Source: Melanopsichium pennsylvanicum (taxonomy: Eukaryota > Basidiomycota > Ustilaginomycetes > Ustilaginales). Taken from it: a stretch of DNA of 64,000 nucleotides. A program made the translations under genes and the position numbers. The stretch lies in assembly GCA_900208305.1 (NCBI GenBank), contig OAPG01000015.1:434001-498000 (forward strand), written 5' to 3'. The notes beneath the pieces are model-generated. The model ran no database searches and was not told where the DNA came from. It saw nothing but the letters and a program-made list of their open reading frames with translations. Of the stretch, positions 40,469-50,728 are shown in pieces. The first letter of the stretch is position 1. Each line of letters opens with the position of its first letter.

Positions 40469-42712
40469 TCAGTAGCCAGCAAATGCACGAGCACGTTCGC
40501 AAAGCTGATGTACCTTCATGCCCGACTTGCTTCCTTTCAGAAACACCGAATTGCGTCGGACCGTCGAGATGATTTGATCGCGCGTCTTCTGATCCACGGT
40601 CGTCAGCAGCTGCGTCACAATCTGAATTCCATGTGCAGCCAGGCAGACGTCAATAAGGGGCGGACGACGAGGCTGCGAGCTCTGACACATCATCTCGACA
40701 TAATCTTGCAGGAATGCATGGTCGCCCGTCTTGAGTGCGCTCATCACCGCTTTTTGCCCATACTGAGAGAGGGTCAGCTTGGCAGCCGAGTGCACCAGGC
40801 CGCGTAGCGCAGCTCGACGTTCCTCATCAGCGCCGTGCTCGATGATGTGCTGTACGACCCATACGCCCCACTGGTTCGTTGCGCACTCGTCCAGCTCCTC
40901 GAGCACCTCGTGCATGCACTGCGCCTTTTCAGCAGGTTGAGCCGACTCGAAAATGTTCTGACAAATGATGCTGCCAGTCTCCTGTCGAGCCGTGCGAGCC
41001 CATTTGCCCTTGAGCTGTCGGTTGATTGAAGCAAAGATCTGCTCGCGGAACTGAGGGCGCGTCCACTCGGATTCCAGGATACGCTGCCAAACATGGATCG
41101 AGTGGCGCGAAGTGAGTGTCTGATCGAGTCGAGAGCCAAGCAGCTCGTCTGCTACAGCTTTGCGGACGTTCTCTTCGCTATCGAGAGCCTTCTGAACGAC
41201 ATGACATCCAAACTGCGAAATCGTCAGCTCGACAAACGCTCCCTTGAGATGCATGGCGGTGTCGGGTCGCATTTCGATTGCGCCTTGTACGAGGAAATTG
41301 CCATGTCGATCGTGAGATAAAGGTATCATGTTTGCACAAATGGCTTGAAGGATTTCTTCTTGTCGCTCGGAACGACCGCTCTTGAGCTGCTGCTGAAGGA
41401 GCAAACTTGCCTCCTGGCCGCGTTTGTCCAGGATCATGCCAACTAGGGTGGATGCAGGAGCAGTTTCGAGTCTGGAGGGCGAAAGAGTGGTGGAGCTGGG
41501 TGAGCTTCGAGGAGATGTCCTTGAAAGGGGTTTGGAGCGAAACTGAGCTGCCAATGGTTCAGCGGGGCTGTTAGATCCAGAAACCTGCACATAGCCGGGG
41601 ATGGGAGAAGGATCGTTTTCAGCCATCGCGACGCGTCGATTGAGCTCTGCAGCGGAAATGTCGCAAGCCCTGAAAGGCTTGATTCCCATGCTAGCCGGCG
41701 TTACAGACTCCTTGGCGCCGAAAGGACTGGTGCTTTGCCCTGTGGGAGCCCACATCGATGCGGATGTGCCACGATCTCGTCCCTTTACAGCCGGATTCTG
41801 AGAAGCGGGCGATCTCGTCATCTCTTTGTACACTTGCGTTGGATCCGAGCCTTGCAGCACGCGCTGGAGTCGGTGCGGCGTTGTGAGCTGCGGGTGTTGG
41901 GTGCAAACTGTTGATGGTAGATCAGCATCTCGACCTTGCAGCAACTCAGGTCCGATGTTCAGTCTGACCACTTCCTGCGCCATTCGTCGAAGCGCCATAT
42001 TCTCGAGCTTGAGACGTTTGAGCTCCTCCATCACAAATTCTGGCAGCGGCTTCTGCTGAGGTTCCGAGTAGTCAGTGCTGAGCGGAGTCTGCTCTCGAGC
42101 CTCACGAGGGTGGCTGGGATTGAAGCGGAGACACGAAGCCTGGAAAAGGTCAGAGTAGTCGGAGCTGAGATCCGAACCGGGATCAGATCCCAGCACGTTC
42201 CGTTCGTCGCTGTAGATACCGGACGAGGCCGAAGCGAATCGTTGATGCACCGGTTCCATCGAGTAAGCCTGAAAAGCCGAAATGGGTGCGGAAGATGCTG
42301 CCGACGACTTGATCTCCTGTGTCCAGGGCTCTCTACCGCGGCTTCGTTCGATCTTTTGTTCGCTCTCCATCTGCCATGCGGGGACAGAGTTTGGACCGCA
42401 TTTCCAACCTTGACTCTCGAGACCTGAGAATCTGTCGAGGTAGTTAGGGGGCGGTAGCTCGGTGGGATGCTGTTCGTAGCGACTAGGTGTCTGCGGAGTC
42501 TGCATTCTTTTGCTCCATGCGTCTAAAGTGAAAGTTTGACCAGTGAAAGGTGTATCTTTCCAGACTTCTGTTGACGTTTGATCGAGCAGTTCGCGAGTGA
42601 AGGTTCTCTCCTGAGAGCAGCTTTCGCCGGCAGCTTTGGACGGCGTGTTCGTATAGTGGCCATATTCCTCGGGTAATTGCATGTTGGATGCTAGATGAAA
42701 CGGCAATGCCAT
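40469..42712 (-). CDS. PUF (Pumilio-family) RNA-binding protein
   Basis: 747 residues, starting MALPFHLASNMQL. The N-terminal 400 residues are Ser/Pro/Gln-rich without domains, except a short helix (LPEFVMEELKRLKLENMALR). The C-terminal half has about seven Puf-type helical repeats. Their recognition helices read, in order, HGNFLVQGAIE, FGCHVVQKALD, SIHVWQRIL, GSIICQNIFE, WGVWVVQHIIE, YGQKAVMSAL and HGIQIVTQLL. Several depart from the canonical five-residue codes, so RNA specificity is probably not that of classical Pumilio. Similar proteins regulate mRNA stability and translation in the cytoplasm. Single exon. Confidence 0.88.
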   Translation of the reverse strand: MALPFHLASNMQLPEEYGHYTNTPSKAAGESCSQERTFTRELLDQTSTEVWKDTPFTGQTFTLDAWSKRMQTPQTPSRYEQHPTELPPPNYLDRFSGLESQGWKCGPNSVPAWQMESEQKIERSRGREPWTQEIKSSAASSAPISAFQAYSMEPVHQRFASASSGIYSDERNVLGSDPGSDLSSDYSDLFQASCLRFNPSHPREAREQTPLSTDYSEPQQKPLPEFVMEELKRLKLENMALRRMAQEVVRLNIGPELLQGRDADLPSTVCTQHPQLTTPHRLQRVLQGSDPTQVYKEMTRSPASQNPAVKGRDRGTSASMWAPTGQSTSPFGAKESVTPASMGIKPFRACDISAAELNRRVAMAENDPSPIPGYVQVSGSNSPAEPLAAQFRSKPLSRTSPRSSPSSTTLSPSRLETAPASTLVGMILDKRGQEASLLLQQQLKSGRSERQEEILQAICANMIPLSHDRHGNFLVQGAIEMRPDTAMHLKGAFVELTISQFGCHVVQKALDSEENVRKAVADELLGSRLDQTLTSRHSIHVWQRILESEWTRPQFREQIFASINRQLKGKWARTARQETGSIICQNIFESAQPAEKAQCMHEVLEELDECATNQWGVWVVQHIIEHGADEERRAALRGLVHSAAKLTLSQYGQKAVMSALKTGDHAFLQDYVEMMCQSSQPRRPPLIDVCLAAHGIQIVTQLLTTVDQKTRDQIISTVRRNSVFLKGSKSGMKVHQLCERARAFAGY

Positions 42713-44185
42713 TTGTCTTCGCGGTTCCGAGAAGCCGAATAGAGCAGACTATCGAGAATAGGAGAAATCCACAACTCTCGAATGGTGATATGATCGATGC
42801 ACGGTGGGAGTTACGTTCTAAAACGAGACGGAATTCTGGCTGCAAGACTGCAAAAACGTAAAAAAATGCTGGTTTGAAGTCGAGCACTACAATTAGCAAT
42901 CTGGGGAAGCAACAAGTGGGGCAGGTCAGAGCAGGAGCAGCAAGATCGAAGTTGAGCAAGTAAGCAGAAGCGGGAAGATTGCCGGTACGATGGAGGAAAC
43001 GGCTAAGACGACTTGAGGATGGTGGATGGAGGTCACGCGGGCAAGATGGCAGATACGATGAAGTCTGGAGGACGGCGTCTGCGATTGCAAATGACGAGGA
43101 CGGATCGAGCCTTTTATTGCCTACGGCTTCCCATAAGATTATGACTGGCGGCAGGACCGACTCGACCGGGACTATGGGATGAACGAGTCACATGTAGTCT
43201 GCTTGATGGGGGGGACTGTCCGCTGAGCACGGGGATGTGAATCCCATTCTTGGTGGGCAATATGTTGCGGCGACGTGGAGAAGACGCCGTCTGTTTGCAC
43301 CCGCACCTGTGTCCGCCTCAATCGATTGGATATCCACAACACCCTGCCGAGATGCTGCTTCCTTCCCAGAGCTGAGCTTGGCATCCCAGTTGTGAGTCTT
43401 GGCTTCTTTACGAGTCAATCAGGCTCGACATTCGCCATGGATCACAGGGTTCAATCCGTCGGTAGCTGTATGGCGATGTCGCTGCGGGCTGAGTCAGGCT
43501 GCTGAGGACCCTTGAACGAGGACGGAGTCCTCAAAGAGCGACAACAGTCATCGATTAGAAGGAAGAGGGTTTGTATGCACTCTAGCCTACCTATGAGCCC
43601 GCTCGAGTCTTGGGCAAGAATGACCTTCCAGAGTTATGTCAGCTCAGGATCTTCTCTGATTTGAGGGCGACGACAGTCTGGACCCGTGCTCAGTCCATGG
43701 CAACACGAACCTCGCACCCACGTCGAGACGATCCTGGCCTTGGGGGATGTGAGAGGTTGGGAGCTTCGGTGTCTCTGGAAGGGTCGGAAGAGCGCAAGAG
43801 TCATCAAATGGGCATGGCCTTGCGGCGTTCAAAGCAGTCGGCTACTGCGATGCCAACAAATAGACACAGTTGTCTCTGCTTCCCGGTGCTCATTTTGGCG
43901 CGCATCGTTGTGACGATCCTGGCTAAAGGTCCAGAAAGCGTTGTCCCGCGTCTTCTTGAGTGTGAAATTAAGAACAAACGGACAGCATACACACGGCAGA
44001 GCACAGCCTCAATCCTTGTTGTAGATCGCCGCGAAGATCGAGCTCGAGTTTTCTTGCTTGTACGCTATATCTTCATGAATTGCGATTATGCCGCACCACC
44101 AAACACTAGTTGATAGCGAAGCTCGAGCAGGTGTCAAGAGTCGAGAAGTGTCTCGACACATCGATGCGGCAAAGGGATCGTTCGC
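42713..44185. other. Intergenic: PUF promoter and 3' flank of the SH3BGR gene
   Basis: About 1.5 kb without a recognisable gene. Open frames on both strands between 43600 and 44110 have no domain and no start context, and I take them as chance. A G-run (GGGGGG) occurs near 43208. Confidence 0.4.
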
Positions 44186-46930
44186 CTAGAACTCGCGAGA
44201 GGAGCTGCGCACTGCTCGAGTCGGGCCACCAGCTTCGATGTCGACGCTCGAGCCGCCAAACATGGCAGGATCTTCCGCATCGTCGTCTGAGCCTTCGTCA
44301 AGCCCATGAAGTACCGCATCTGCTTCACGCAGAATCTGAGAGATGGTTCGTTTGTGGCGCGGCATGCCTGCGGCTGCTTTGTCGGTCGCTGCAACCTTGT
44401 CGCTGATGGCTTCCTTCTCCGTGCCCTTGTCCTTCTCCTTGTCCCTTCCGAGACCAAAGCTGCGAATTCCTTTCTTCTTTTTGGTTTCTGGCGATGTTGG
44501 AGAGTCGTGCTTTGATGAATGCGGCGGTGAGGAAATGGTTGGATCGATTGGCCTAGAAACATCGATAGCTCTCCTCGAAGTTGAAAACGACGAGGATGAT
44601 GCTTGCCGTGAAAATGAGCTCGTTGGAACGAGACGTGGTGGGCTTTCTGGATCTACATTCTTGGAGTCACTGTCAGCTGGGCTGCGAATTGGGGATGTGA
44701 CGGTATCTACAGCGGACGATTTGGTTGGACTTGTGACATTGAGACTACTTGAGAGACTGCTGCTGCGTGGAAGCACGGCTGTCGCTTGCTCCAAAATTGG
44801 CAAAGATGACTCCTCCTCACTCGCGAGATCCGCCTTGTGGTCTTGGAATCGCGAGGCGATCATTGCTGCTTGGGCCAACTCTAGCTCCAACTTGTCGTCG
44901 ACATTTGTTTCTTTCTTTTCGGTCGAGATCGGTGAGCCATCGACCTTGACAGGTTCTTCCAAGCCCTTTTGTTGTGTTGTTCCGTCGCCTTGGCCGACAT
45001 CTGTTCGACTGGAACTTGTTTCGAGTTGCTTGTCGGCGATAGCTTCGGGAGCTTCGTCCTCGCTCGTCGGTGGCGCTGCTGCATCTGCCGTCAAGTCTGG
45101 TTCTGCAGCAGCTGATAGCGGAGTGGCCTCTTGTGCGTCTGTGGTCGAGACAGCCTCGCCTGATGCGATCTCGGTTGAGGGAGACGTATCAGTCTTGGTA
45201 TTTTCCGACGACTTGCTGGACTTTGGTTTCATCGTCCCGCTGTCTTGGGATGCTTCATCGTGAGCGCCTGACGACGGGACCATCACAGCGGCCGTCGGCT
45301 CTGCTACGGTCTCGTTGTCTGGATCGGAGTTTTCAGAAGCAGTCACATCTTGCAAGGATGGGGCGGTGGGCTCTGCCACGAATCTCTTACGTCCGACTTG
45401 TGAATTCGCACGTTCAGGCTCTGCTCCTTTAGATTCTGGTACCTTGGTGTCTGTGGCCGGTTCGTCGTTGTGGTCAGAAATCATAGCCTCTGCTCTTGTC
45501 TCCTGTCTTGCATCCAAGCTCATCTTACTGGCGCTTTGGCTAATCGCGCTGTCCACACTCGTAACAGCTAATTCATTTGGCTCTTCTGTCTCGGCCTCGG
45601 CCACTGGCGTATCTTTGGTGTCTTTCCCGATCTTTGCTGGCGCCAGTTTTTCTTCTTTTGCAGTTGCCTTTCCGTCCTTGTCCACGTCCGTGTCCGTGAA
45701 TTGATCGGGGCTCTCCGATGGGGCCTCGGTCAGAGTTGAGGCCTGTTTGGACAGGGTCGAGGTCCGGCTGGATCCGTTCAAAGTGTCACGGGACCCATCA
45801 TCGGCTATCGTTCCGATCTGAGACGCTGGTTGAAGTCTTAACGGCTTTTTGCCGTCGTAGGCGTGACTCGTTCGAGCAGAGCCAAAACCTTTCTCCTTTG
45901 CTTTGAGCGCCAGATCCCTTGCCACCGTCTGATCCCTCGCCTTATCCGCTATCGAGGTTGGCCGATGCACGCGATCGCCTCCCAGTCGAAGACCTTGCGG
46001 AATGGCACCCTGTTCGAGGAACTGGTCGACTTCGTCGTCGCCAATATCGACATTGCTGAGACCCAGAGACGCGAAGAGGTCATCGATGTTGTCCTGACTG
46101 ACAATATGTTTCATACGGCTCTCCTCCATCGCATCATCGAGGGTCTTGCCCTGCGACACGGCGTCACGGAGCAGCGCACCAGAAGTCTTTCTGTTAGATG
46201 TGAGTGCGGCTGCTTCAGCAGCGAGAGCTCTGGCGGATCTTTGAGAAGCCGAATACCGAGCCATGGGCGAAGCACGTGATTCTAAGCTGGTAGACGGACT
46301 AGACGGAGTGGAAGGCATCCTTTGATGAGATATGCTGGTGCTGGTGCCCATCTTGGCCAGACGCAGCGGTTTGATGGCAGCCGCTTTCGACGGCACGTAC
46401 TTGTTTTCCGACGTCGAAGCTGGCTGGGAGGGTAGCTTGCCAATGTCTGAGAGAAGCGCGTCAACGTCTGCATCGTTCAGCTCGTCTTCCTTGATGTTGA
46501 GCGATGAGATGAACTGGTCCGCGTCGGGCTCCTTCCAGCGTCCAGCGCCTTCGGAAGCGTACGGAAGTGTTGGATATAAGCTGGGGTCCTTGGAGCTCAC
46601 GGCAGATTGGGCAGGATGAGGCGCTGCTGGAGCGGCTTGCGTGGCCAATGGAGATACACCCAGGAAGAGCTCGAGCTCGCCGAACTCGACTGCCTCTTCA
46701 AAGTCGTCGTACGACCCTACCCACTCGTTGTTGACCAGCATGCCTGGAAGTTGCGGATCCTTGGCTTTGCGACGCCATCTACTCTTGGCGTCATCATCGG
46801 AAGCGAGATCATGGTACACGTAGGGTATCTTTTTGATTGCCAGCACTGAGGTAAAGCGCTCATGGCGTGTACGAACCTTGACATTGGAGAGGATCGAGGT
46901 GCTAAAGAGCTCAACGGTGGACCCGGCCAT
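44186..46930 (-). CDS. SH3BGR-domain (thioredoxin-fold) protein with long disordered tail
   Basis: 914 residues from ATG 46930 (MAGSTVELFSTS). Residues 1 to about 95 form an SH3-binding glutamic-acid-rich-like domain: LFSTSILSNVKVRTRHERF, KKIPYVYHDLASDDDAKSRW, DPQLPGMLVNNEWVGSYDDF and ELELFLG. This is a glutaredoxin-like fold without an active CXXC pair. The remaining 800 residues are rich in Ser, Asp, Glu, Thr and Ala and are probably unstructured, with many possible phosphorylation sites. There is a repeated-type motif at two places: INIKEDELNDADVDALLSDI-like near residue 155 and DDLFASLGLSNVDIGDDEVD near residue 295, both acidic amphipathic. No function is established. Upstream codons to 46954 lack an ATG. 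Confidence 0.8.
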   Translation of the reverse strand: MAGSTVELFSTSILSNVKVRTRHERFTSVLAIKKIPYVYHDLASDDDAKSRWRRKAKDPQLPGMLVNNEWVGSYDDFEEAVEFGELELFLGVSPLATQAAPAAPHPAQSAVSSKDPSLYPTLPYASEGAGRWKEPDADQFISSLNIKEDELNDADVDALLSDIGKLPSQPASTSENKYVPSKAAAIKPLRLAKMGTSTSISHQRMPSTPSSPSTSLESRASPMARYSASQRSARALAAEAAALTSNRKTSGALLRDAVSQGKTLDDAMEESRMKHIVSQDNIDDLFASLGLSNVDIGDDEVDQFLEQGAIPQGLRLGGDRVHRPTSIADKARDQTVARDLALKAKEKGFGSARTSHAYDGKKPLRLQPASQIGTIADDGSRDTLNGSSRTSTLSKQASTLTEAPSESPDQFTDTDVDKDGKATAKEEKLAPAKIGKDTKDTPVAEAETEEPNELAVTSVDSAISQSASKMSLDARQETRAEAMISDHNDEPATDTKVPESKGAEPERANSQVGRKRFVAEPTAPSLQDVTASENSDPDNETVAEPTAAVMVPSSGAHDEASQDSGTMKPKSSKSSENTKTDTSPSTEIASGEAVSTTDAQEATPLSAAAEPDLTADAAAPPTSEDEAPEAIADKQLETSSSRTDVGQGDGTTQQKGLEEPVKVDGSPISTEKKETNVDDKLELELAQAAMIASRFQDHKADLASEEESSLPILEQATAVLPRSSSLSSSLNVTSPTKSSAVDTVTSPIRSPADSDSKNVDPESPPRLVPTSSFSRQASSSSFSTSRRAIDVSRPIDPTISSPPHSSKHDSPTSPETKKKKGIRSFGLGRDKEKDKGTEKEAISDKVAATDKAAAGMPRHKRTISQILREADAVLHGLDEGSDDDAEDPAMFGGSSVDIEAGGPTRAVRSSSREF

Positions 46931-47946
46931 CCTGACGATCCACAGATGACCCAATGTCTGTCGGTCGTCGTGTTGAAGATGTCGATCGAAGCGGCTGTTG
47001 TGTTATGCTTTGCGGCTGACGACCCAGGCAGCGTAAAGAAACACCCAGCTGGACAATTTACATCAGCTCCTGAACTTAATATGCATGGTCCTACCATGAC
47101 TACTCTTGGTTTCGGCGTGGGCGGGGCCGTGCGTTTCACCGAGCTTGCAGCAAATTTGGCACTCTCTCCGCACGCAAGCGCACCAAACGAGCTGGACCCT
47201 TCTCGAAGGTCTCTGATGGTCTCGGACGATAGCCAACACTCGACTCGGTTCCGGCCTAAGTGTCGGCTTTACGAGGAAGGTAAGGGAGGGATCGGGACGA
47301 CGTCGACGGCCCAATGGCTCTGCCAGTCGGACCGTCCGCATCGAAAATCAAAGCAAGCAGCACAGCGCGCGGCCCGATTAGCAATCCGAGCTTTGGCCGC
47401 CGCCCAGTTTGAAAGGCTTGGAATTTAGTGACCAAGTTAAATTTTCGGGCTTGGTTGAAGTGGTTTCATATGGGTGAATTACAAGTCGAAGAAGGATTGA
47501 AAGCAATTGACGCAACTTTTTTGCCTTGTTTAACTACGAAATTCGAATCCATGAATACAAAACATTTGTAAAATTCAGATATGGATGAACCTCGATTGCT
47601 TTCGTACGCAGTGACGAGCTCAATTTAACTGGAATGATGTGAAATCATCAATCCGGACTCGCCGGGCCAGAGCAGAGAGCCAAGAAGCGAGAGAGGAAGT
47701 TGAGATCATCGCTTTGGCAACCCAAGAAGAAGAGAGTACGTTCACCTTCAACAGACAACGACCCAAAGAAGAGAGAGAGTGCAGAGACTTTGAAGGTCGA
47801 CTCGCGATTTTCTTCTTTCTGTGACCAAATCAATTTCCTATCTCTGTTGTACTCCACGCTCCAATTACATCACCTATCTAACCATTACCACCATCGTCAT
47901 CACCCTCTTCACACCTTACGCCTTCCATTCGCGTCAGCACATTACA
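46931..47946. other. Shared promoter between the SH3BGR gene and COX5
   Basis: About 1 kb divergent region. Open frames around 46860-47430 antisense to the SH3BGR 5' end have no domain. AT-rich from 47430 to 47650. No gene is seen. Confidence 0.45.
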
Positions 47947-48927
47947 ATGATCGGCCACAACGTTGCTCGCGCTTCCCGCAGCGGTCTCCGCGCCGCCAGC
48001 CTCCTTGGACGACGAACTATGGTCACCCAGGAAGAGCGATGGACTCTCGAGACCGCTCGTAATGCAGGCTCTTTTATCGAGGGCCCCAACAAGGTGCAGC
48101 TCTCCCACGTCGTCCCTAACATCGAGGCCAGCTGGAAGACCCTCTCAAAAGAAGAGCAGTACGGTGTTTTCCGTCAGTTGGAAGAGCTCCAGAGGAAGGA
48201 CTGGAAGGAGCTCAGCGTCGATGAGAAGAAGGCTGGTAAGTATTTCAGCACATTCAACCTTGCAGTCTCGTAGAGCTATCAGGGTAGCATCAACGGGTCG
48301 CGGACGACATCGTCGGGGTGTCATCGCATTGAAGGAACAACAACTGCCAAGCTGCTAGAGATGGTTAGGCTCAAGCCGATTTCTTATACAACACCATAAG
48401 CATTTCGACTCGAGTACTCCCCGCCCTGCCTGCTCCATCATTCACACTCAAGTCTTGCTCTGTTGCCGCTCTGTTGCCGCTCTGTTGCACTCCTTTCAAT
48501 AATGCATCATTCATCCGACATGTTTCTGATCTTCCCGCCGCTTCGCGCTCTGTCTGTACAGCTTACTTCGTTTCTTTCGGTCCCCACGGTCCCCGCAAGC
48601 CAATCACTGCCTCCGGTCAGGGTGCTAAGACCTTGGCCGGTGTTCTTGCCCTTCTCGGTGTCACCACTGGTATATACTACCTCATGCGCGCAAACGGTAA
48701 GTTCGTTCGCAATCTCGTCGATCCAGTTAGCTGCAGCAGATACTTATATCGCTTTCCAAACATCATCCGTCTTCCTACCGACGATCACAGGTGGTGCCCC
48801 TGTCAAGACTATGACCAAAGAGTGGCAAGAGGCCTCCAACGAGATTGCCCTCGAACAGAAGCAGAACCCTATCTCTGGTATTTCCAGCGACAACTACAAA
48901 GGCAAGGGTCACGTTCAGTCCGCATAG
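47947..48927 (+). CDS. COX5: Cytochrome c oxidase subunit IV family (yeast Cox5 type)
   Basis: Three exons, 47947-48235, 48562-48696 and 48791-48927, giving 186 residues. Introns are GTAAG/TACAG and GTAAG/CACAG, both phase 1. The N terminus MIGHNVARASRSGLRAASLL is a typical mitochondrial presequence. The matrix part has the helix EERWTLETARNAGSFIEG and KTLSKEEQYGVFRQLEEL. Exon 2 gives AYFVSFGPHGPRKP, a signature of fungal Cox5, and the single span AKTLAGVLALLGVTTGIYYL. Exon 3 is the short intermembrane-space tail with KTMTKEWQEASNEIA. It is a nuclear-encoded subunit of complex IV that modulates electron transfer. Intron 1 is 326 bases, long for this window. Confidence 0.93.
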
Positions 48928-49200
48928 GTCTGATGTTCTTTCTTTTCGCACGTCAAAATTTCAACTATTTCACACACAGATCCCTGTCTTGTTTCACATG
49001 CGCCGTCTTTTGCAGGGAGGAAAGACAATCTAGATCGATTTTGCAAAGCCATCATCCACACGCCCGAGACCCAAAGCTCTGAGCACACAATCGCAGCGCT
49101 CGCAGCGCTCGCAGCACATGACGCGAACGCATGCGGCCACACTTATTTTGACAGAAAGCAGAGCCAGGAAAGGGAAACGACTTGGCGTTGTATGGCATCA

Positions 49201-50728
49201 TCACAACTTGGAGGTGGATACATCTAACAATTGCACGCCCGTCAGTTTGCTCAGCTGTTGCAAGGCTGGGGCCGAATCTCTCGAATTCACACCTGTTGGT
49301 CATCAAACGGCATAACAAATAGATAAGGCGGGATCAAGCCGGCTTTGTGTCAGTCTCGGGGGGCTTCCCACGAGTATCGGCGAGTCTGGTCTCTGGCGGT
49401 AGCCATATTGCAGGTCTCGCTTCAACCGGCATTTCCGTTGGATCCGAAGGACTTACGTATCGTGGTGATGCCGAGCTTTTGTGCGGCTTTGAGATTCGGT
49501 CCGATATCGTCTAGGAACACCACATCGGATGCTTCCACTTTGAGCAGATTCAAAGCGTGCTTGTAGAACTCTGGATCGGGTTTTCTGTGGAGCCACCGCA
49601 ACAAAACGCACAGCCGTGAGAAGAGGAGTCAGTCGTCAGATCGCTAACTTAATTTCTGATACGATTCGAATGCCGAACATACCTCTTGCCGACAACGGCG
49701 CTTTCGATGTAGTGGTCAAACATCTTGCGCAGCTCATAGTGAGATTGGCCGAGACCGAGGTGTTCAAGCTCTTCCTCAAGCGAAGGTGCTTTCAGCGCCT
49801 TTGCCTTTGTGACACTTGGGATCTCGGTCGGAGGAGCGAAGTTGTTGGTCAATGCGGCAATCTTGAACTTTCCAGACTCTGTCGCGAGGCAATACAAGTC
49901 GAGTTGCATCAGCAGTGCTCTCTCTCAAGTCAAGGTTTCACGTCTACCGGGACGTGCTCACCTCTCAGTCGCATTATGGCTTTGCGCATCTTTGGGTCGA
50001 CTTGCGTCGAGAATCGCATCATCTGTCCAAAAAGCTGTGAGAACGGCAAAAGATGCGAGATCAGCTCAACCAAAGTTGGAAGATCTGCGATGATTACAAG
50101 GCTGAGCAAGCTGAGAACGCTTAGAACGCTTAGAACGAATTCTTACCTCTCGTCCATCGAGTTGAAGCTTAGTCGGGAGCTTTGGTACATCTTTATCGGT
50201 GAGCCAGCAGCTATAAGTCAGTACGATGTATCATTTCCATCAGGTCTGATTTTGCAAGAGAGTGTTTTGGAAGCTCACCTTGGCCTCGGCTCTTGCAGAA
50301 TTCGTTGTATGCTTTATTGTTCTTTTCTACGTTACTTAGCTCCTCTCCAAAACGACGGTAGAAGGTGTAGAGGTCTAGCTCGCTTCGCTCGAATTTCTAT
50401 ACGAACAGATGGTTCTGTCAGTCATACTGAAGCTCCCACGACGTCCAGCTCAGATAGCCGAGCGCACTGGTACTCACCTGGAATGCTCCTCCGTGGCCCT
50501 GGGCAGTGATAGCCACATTCAGGTACTGGAACGGAAGGCCGTGCTCTTTCTCGAAGCTGTGCAGCAAGGCGTGGAACAGTCAACTCTGTGTTACACATTA
50601 AAATTTGCTGCGTGTATGAATACCGTACACGATCCTTCGCCGAAGGAGTCGACTTACTTATTGATCGCAAACAGTGGGCTGCCCACCACAACTCCGCCAA
50701 TGTCAAAGATGATTGCCTTGTAGTTCAT
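49201..50728 (-). CDS. HAD-superfamily hydrolase, epoxide-hydrolase-N/ACAD10-like, eight exons
   Basis: Exons on the minus strand are 50728-50658, 50556-50478, 50396-50279, 50190-50147, 50034-49962, 49923-49683, 49584-49457 and 49292-49201, total 846 bases or 281 residues. All introns are GT-AG and every junction keeps frame. Motif I is MNYKAIIFDIGGVVVGSP; the nucleophile is Asp9, and the second position after it is Gly rather than the Asp of most phosphatases, as in ACAD10-type proteins. The cap includes LPTKLQLDGRE joined to LFGQMMRFSTQVDPKM. Motif II is KIAALTNNFAP; motif III Lys is in RKPDPEFY; motif IV is VVFLDDIGPNLKAA. The C terminus reads VNSRDSAPALQQL and ends DVSTSKL. Substrate unknown. 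The exon 3-4 junction has a nearby alternative acceptor, but only this one keeps the frame. Confidence 0.85.

Noticed and set aside
43610..44113. A 167-codon open frame between the PUF and SH3BGR genes
   Set aside because: No domain and no promoter or codon signal; alternative frames of similar size overlap it.
44343..45263. A 306-codon open frame antisense to the SH3BGR-domain gene
   Set aside because: It is a shadow of the Ser/Asp-rich sense frame with no domain; low-complexity sense sequence produces long antisense frames.
50084..50210. Alternative splice sites giving a longer exon 4 or 5 in the HAD gene (acceptors at 50211 and 50085)
   Set aside because: They shift the frame into stops or break the LDGRE-LFGQMM join; the chosen sites keep all phases consistent.
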